From NCBI RefSeq assembly GCF_002999335.1, contig NW_020312712.1, positions 1 through 64,000 of the forward strand: 64,000 bases of DNA, written 5' to 3'. How positions within the stretch are numbered: position 1 is the first letter of the stretch; every line of letters starts with the position of its first letter. This document shows positions 60,599-64,000 of the stretch, in pieces. The notes below the pieces were generated by a model. The model did not search any database. It saw only the letters and a list, made by a program, of their open reading frames with translations, and was not told the origin of the DNA. The position numbers and the translations under genes are program-made. This DNA is from Cyclospora cayetanensis. Lineage: Eukaryota; Apicomplexa; Conoidasida; Eucoccidiorida; Eimeriidae.

Positions 60599-61877
60599 TC
60601 ATCTCTCGCCTTCCGTCTTACAAGCTTCATACGCCTTGAGGACGCATCCCTCGTACATTTTGGCAGTGAAGGTCTTCGCCCGCTTCGCCCCTGTAGCCTT
60701 GTCTCTGAATAGCGCGAACCACCTGCATGCATCGCGTGCCACAGCCACCACACGCACACAGTAACAGCATCAATAAACAAACGAATGCTTCAACAAGAAA
60801 CACAGTGGTCTCTGGCCTGCTCACACGCCTGACGACGCCTCCTGCTGTACAGCTGCGGTGCTTCCACGCAGCCAATCCAAATCCCTCAATAAGAATACTG
60901 GATTTTTCTCAGAGAAGACACGCTCTGCGTAAAGTCGGGAGGGAGCGCTCTTCACTGAAGGCTGCTTGGTTCGAAGAACGAATGGGCATGACGTATCCCT
61001 CTCTCTTTTTCTCTCTCTCTCTTTTTTCTCTCTCTTTCTCTTTTTTCTCTCTCTTTCTCTTTCTCTTTTTTTTCTCTCTTTTTTCTCTTTCTCTCTTTTT
61101 TCTCTCTCTCTTTTTTCTCTCTTTCTCTCTCTATGCGCTGCGCCTTAGTCGGTCTAATGTCAGTCCCTGGCCGTCCAGAGAGTTGCATCCACTGGAGGCC
61201 ATCCCCCTGCAGAGCTGTTTAAGCTCCACGCACCGCAGGCGGGCTGACGCCTTCTCGAAGATGAAAACGTGGAGAACGCACCTGAACGTGGATTTGTCAA
61301 AGCGAATGCCATGAGGAAAGGGGCCCAGAGCTTCAGCCACGCGAATGGCATCCCGTGGCGCTCGCTCAGGATTAACGGGAGCCTTGACACCCAGCGCATC
61401 TAAGCTGAAAGCTCGCAACCGCTGCAACGCCACAGTCACACTCGGTCCATTACCAGGAGCTGCCAGCCCTCCAGGCACCAGCGCTCGAGATCCCGCAGGC
61501 GCATTACCCCCTGCTGCGACCAGCGGAGTCGAGGAGTCTCCCACGTCGCCTTGAAGAGGCAGTTTCGCGCCCGTCTCTTCCGCCGCTGAGCAGTCCTTCC
61601 CCTGCTGCTGCCGCTGCAACCCGTCAGACGCACGCGCGCTGCAGATCGCAGAGCCATCGAGCAGGCCGTCTGCTGCGACGACAGCTTGCGACTCCTGACT
61701 AGGCCGCATGCCAGCGCCTTCGGAGCGAAGCTCTCCGCCTTGTCTCGCCTCCAGGAGCGTGAAGGCTTCCTGCTGCTCGCGCTGCTGAGTTTGCGGCTGC
61801 ACAAATTCCTCTACTTCGGGCTGCACACTGCTCTCCCGCAGTTTCTTTGTCGAGGCCTTGAGACTCCCGCGATTCAT
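60599..61877 (-). CDS. ApiAP2-domain transcription factor (two exons)
   Basis: Exons 61877-61282 and 60722-60599, phase 2, 239 residues. The ATG at 61877 follows a possible acceptor (GCGTTGCAG), so a 5' untranslated or extra coding exon is possible. The N-terminal part is Gln/Glu- and Ala/Gly-rich (EEFVQPQTQQREQQEAF). The AP2 domain is at the very C-terminus: PHGIRFDKSTF, then across the splice RWFALFRDKATGAKRAKTFT and KMYEGCVLKAYEACKTEGER. AP2 domains bind DNA and are the main transcription factors of apicomplexans. The intron of 559 bases holds a CT microsatellite. Only one AP2 domain is seen, and the protein stops four residues after it. Confidence 0.75.
60997..61131. repeat. CT-rich microsatellite in an AP2-gene intron
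   Basis: TCTCTCT and TTTTTTCTCTC units over about 135 bases, within the intron 61281-60723. Confidence 0.85.
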
Positions 61878-62003
61878 CTGCAACGCAACCCCACTCTCAA
61901 ACACGCACACCGAGCAACACTGCTCAGCATGTCTTTGCTCGAGATCCCCACTCGCCAAGCCTCTCTCCAGCCTCCCCCCCGAAAGAAACAAGGCATTTTC
62001 GCT

Positions 62004-62516
62004 CTACAGAGCAGCACAACACCGACACCCGTCAGAGACACCTCTAGTGGGGCGGCATGCGCTGGGCTCTGTCACGAGATCCCACAACGCTGACCTCCCC
62101 AGTTGCCTGCTGTAGGCTTCCTTCCCTTTCTCCCCACTTTTCCCCTCCCCTCTTTTCCCTTCTTCGATCAGTGCCAGCTGCCCCTTTCGCCCTTCTGTGA
62201 GACGCACTCCCTTCAGCGGTGCCTGAGGTGAGGCCGTCCGCTTCGCCTCAAGGCCCTTTGTCCGTGAAGCCTGCTCGATTCCTGCCATCTCCAACGAAGA
62301 CGCCTCAGTCTGCAAAGATCTCAAATCCAGGATTGAGCTCACCCTTGGAAGCTCCTCATCTCCAGATGCCCTGCCCAGTCTTGACTCAGCACTCTGAACT
62401 CTTGCAGTTGAGCACCCTACACGCTCAGCTTTCCCTGAAGAAAAGATCCGCTGGGAAGCACTCAACGGTTCTACGGGAAAAAGAAAAACGCAACACCCAG
62501 AGAGGCTTCTACACAT
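62004..62516 (-). other. Possible exon, unrecognised
   Basis: A minus frame with charged, protein-like text (AESRLGRASGDEELPRVSSI, then LDLRSLQTEASSLEMAGIEQ). It could be an upstream exon of the AP2 gene starting at 61877 or a distal exon of the next AP2 gene. No donor with a matching phase was found. Confidence 0.3.
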
Positions 62517-62630
62517 TGTACTCCGCCTCCTGCTGCCAGACCTGTGCGAGCAAGCGGGCTGCTGCAGACGTCATTCAGCCTTCCAACATGAACGCGCAAG
62601 TTTGCTTCAAGAAAGCTATGCTGCTAACTG

Positions 62631-62672
62631 CGCTTGGGGCCGGGTGTCTGCGCAGACACCCGGCCCCAAGCG
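62631..62672. repeat. Perfect 42-bp palindrome, GGTGT...ACACC family
   Basis: The left half begins CGCTTGGGGCCGGGTGTCTG and the right half is its exact reverse complement, with no spacer. The centre is TGTCTGCGCAGACA. It can fold into a 21-bp cruciform or hairpin and lies between the two AP2 genes. Confidence 0.95.
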
Positions 62673-62710
62673 GGCTTCAGAGAGCCACTAGACAAGGAAT
62701 GCGCGCGCTT

Positions 62711-62960
62711 GCCAGAAAGCACCGATAGAAAGAGAGGTAGAAAGAGGTATATACACATATATGTGTATCTGTAGAGGAAGAAAGAAAGGAGGAACGAGAG
62801 ACAGAGAGAGATAGACGTAGAGTGGAAGACGGCGAGACGAAGAAGAGAGACAGAGAGACAGAAAGACGGAGCGAGAAAGAAAGAGGGATTTATAGAGAAG
62901 GAAAGAAAGAAAGCGAATCAGCGGGAGGGAAAGATAGAGAGACAAAGAAAGAGACACCGA
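62711..62960. repeat. GA-rich low-complexity stretch
   Basis: AGAGA, GAAAG and related purine units on the plus strand, starting just beyond the 42-bp palindrome, with one TATACACATATATGTGTA palindrome at about 62749. No coding support. Confidence 0.7.
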
Positions 62961-62994
62961 GCGGCCGGCTGCAGAAAGGGGATTTCTAGAAGCA

Positions 62995-64000
62995 CTAGAC
63001 GGAGCTGCTGAAGGCCATGTGTATATATGTGTGGAGTCGGAAGGGCAGTGAGTGACAAGACGGCCTTCTCTTGCCTGCGGCTGTTGGATTTAAGAGGTGA
63101 TCGCGGCGTGTCTGGACGGCGAGTTCGTATCCCCTATCGAATCCAAACTTGTGAACTGGAAAATACATCTTCTTGGTGCCACTTTTCTTCGCGACCTGCG
63201 TCAGCCGAAACACCGCGAATTTCCCCGCCTTCCTTCACCCCGCGAACGAAGCACGTACTAAAGGAGAACCTACCCGAACAACGGCCGCTGCAAGTTGCAC
63301 GCGCTACGCTGTGGGGAGCAGGCCTGAGACTTCGTGGTGGCGTGTAGCATACCCATCGTCGGAAGAAGCGGTCGAAGCAGACGCCTTCCACCTTGGGCTT
63401 TTGCTTTGCGGCCTTTAGCAGCTGCAGTGTTGTGTAGTCTCCTTGTTGCTGCAACTGTGCCAGTCCGCTAGCTCGAGGGGAAGCTCCTAAGGAGGCGCTC
63501 GCCGCTGCGCTCGTCCCCACATCCGGCCTTAGCGAAGAGCTGCTGCTGCCTGAACAGAGTCTCGAAGAAGGACTAAACGTACTGCCACCGCTGCTGCTTC
63601 CATTCGTTGTAGAACGGGGGCTCTGTCCGTCGGCGGCAAGCTTCGCTGGACCCCGCATCTGCAGATGCAGATCGTGCACATGCGGCTCGTGGAAGTGCTG
63701 CTGCTTCCTTTGTTGCTGCTGAGACTCGAGCTGCAGGCGCTTCCACAGCAGCGAGACGAGAAGCTGCTGCTGCTGCATCTGGTGCAGCTCCTGCGTGCTG
63801 AGGTTCGTGCTCTGAGGAGAGGGCATTTCCTTCTCCTGCTGGTTGGGGGCCTCATAGAGCTGCTTCTCGGAGAGGTTCGATTCCCCGTCCTGTTGTTGCT
63901 GCTTCACTTGCAAGGATTTTAGCTTCTCCCTGATGCAGAGCAGCGCGTCCTTGACACTCGCCAGCTGCGGATTGTGCTGCATCTGGAGGTGCTGGGGGGG
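62995..64000 (-). CDS. ApiAP2-domain transcription factor, 5' end beyond the window
   Basis: The exon from the window edge to 63353 is Gln- and Ser-rich and ends PKVEGVCFDRFFRRW before a GTATGC donor. The exon 63195-62995 continues in phase with VAKKSGTKKMYFPVHKFGFD and RGYELAVQTRRDHL, ending at a stop after MAFSSSV. Together these make one AP2 DNA-binding domain (GVxFD, W, FPVxKFGFD, LAVxTRR). As in its neighbour, the domain is near the C-terminus and is split by an intron beside the conserved Trp. The upstream part, including the start codon and possibly other domains, is outside the window. The true 3' end could also include a further exon. Confidence 0.75.

Noticed and set aside
60234..60764. 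176-codon plus frame rich in Arg and Gln
   Set aside because: Lies opposite the last exon of the AP2 gene and the 5' part of ksgA, has no motif and no splice support.
60952..61188. Lys/Glu/Arg-rich minus frame and its Ser/Leu/Phe plus partner
   Set aside because: Readings of the CT microsatellite in an AP2-gene intron.

Overview
This window is nuclear DNA of a coccidian apicomplexan, most likely an Eimeria species. Five things point there. (1) Genes are multi-exon with GT-AG introns. (2) CAG/CTG trinucleotide runs are very frequent inside exons and are read as poly-Gln, poly-Ala or poly-Ser, a known Eimeria habit. (3) There are two ApiAP2 transcription factors. (4) Several proteins carry a signal peptide, in some cases followed by a basic transit-like stretch, as apicoplast proteins do. 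(5) There is a catalytically dead ClpR-type subunit of the plastid Clp protease. I cannot tell which Eimeria species. No tRNA, rRNA, CRISPR or intact transposon was seen. Gene models were built by hand, matching splice sites, reading phase and protein motifs; where phases agree this is stated, otherwise ends are approximate.

Layout. 1-1913: (TG)n and featureless DNA. 1914-5563 (+): a membrane-anchored protein with a Ulp1/C48 peptidase-like fold. 5564-9527: no convincing gene. 9528-16797 (-): a very large Gln-rich protein of at least six phase-compatible exons. 17.8-22.2 kb: lower-GC DNA, perhaps an eroded element. 22.4-26.2 kb: a divergent pair plus a small Ser-rich ORF. 27661-32609 (-): a multi-exon protein with ECTFxPxL-type repeats and a degenerate EF-hand. 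33699-37130 (+): a 1143-residue helical-repeat protein. 37.1-39.8 kb: no gene seen.

From about 39.8 to 60.2 kb the DNA is densely coding and rich in genes for organelle maintenance: a signal-peptide protein (39839-40783 -), clpR (41293-43485 +), an AtPH1-like PH protein (44112-44894 -), a signal-peptide and membrane protein (45913-47470 -), a small basic mitochondrial-type protein (48082-48642 +), a fusion of OPR/HPR helical repeats to an RluA pseudouridine synthase (49306-54542 -), and a KsgA/Dim1 rRNA dimethyltransferase (55803-60184 -). The 60.6-64 kb end holds two adjacent ApiAP2 genes on the minus strand; the outer one runs off the window.

The most interesting signals are: the OPR-RluA fusion, supported by phase-matched splicing that rebuilds the RluA signature across six exons; a dispersed family of short inverted repeats with a GGTGT...ACACC core that occurs both in intergenic DNA and in frame inside exons, with one member grown into a perfect 42-bp palindrome; dense GGGGCCCC palindromes between 40 and 55 kb; and introns that hold almost every long micro- or minisatellite, including a 39-bp array whose unit ends in a splice-acceptor-like sequence.
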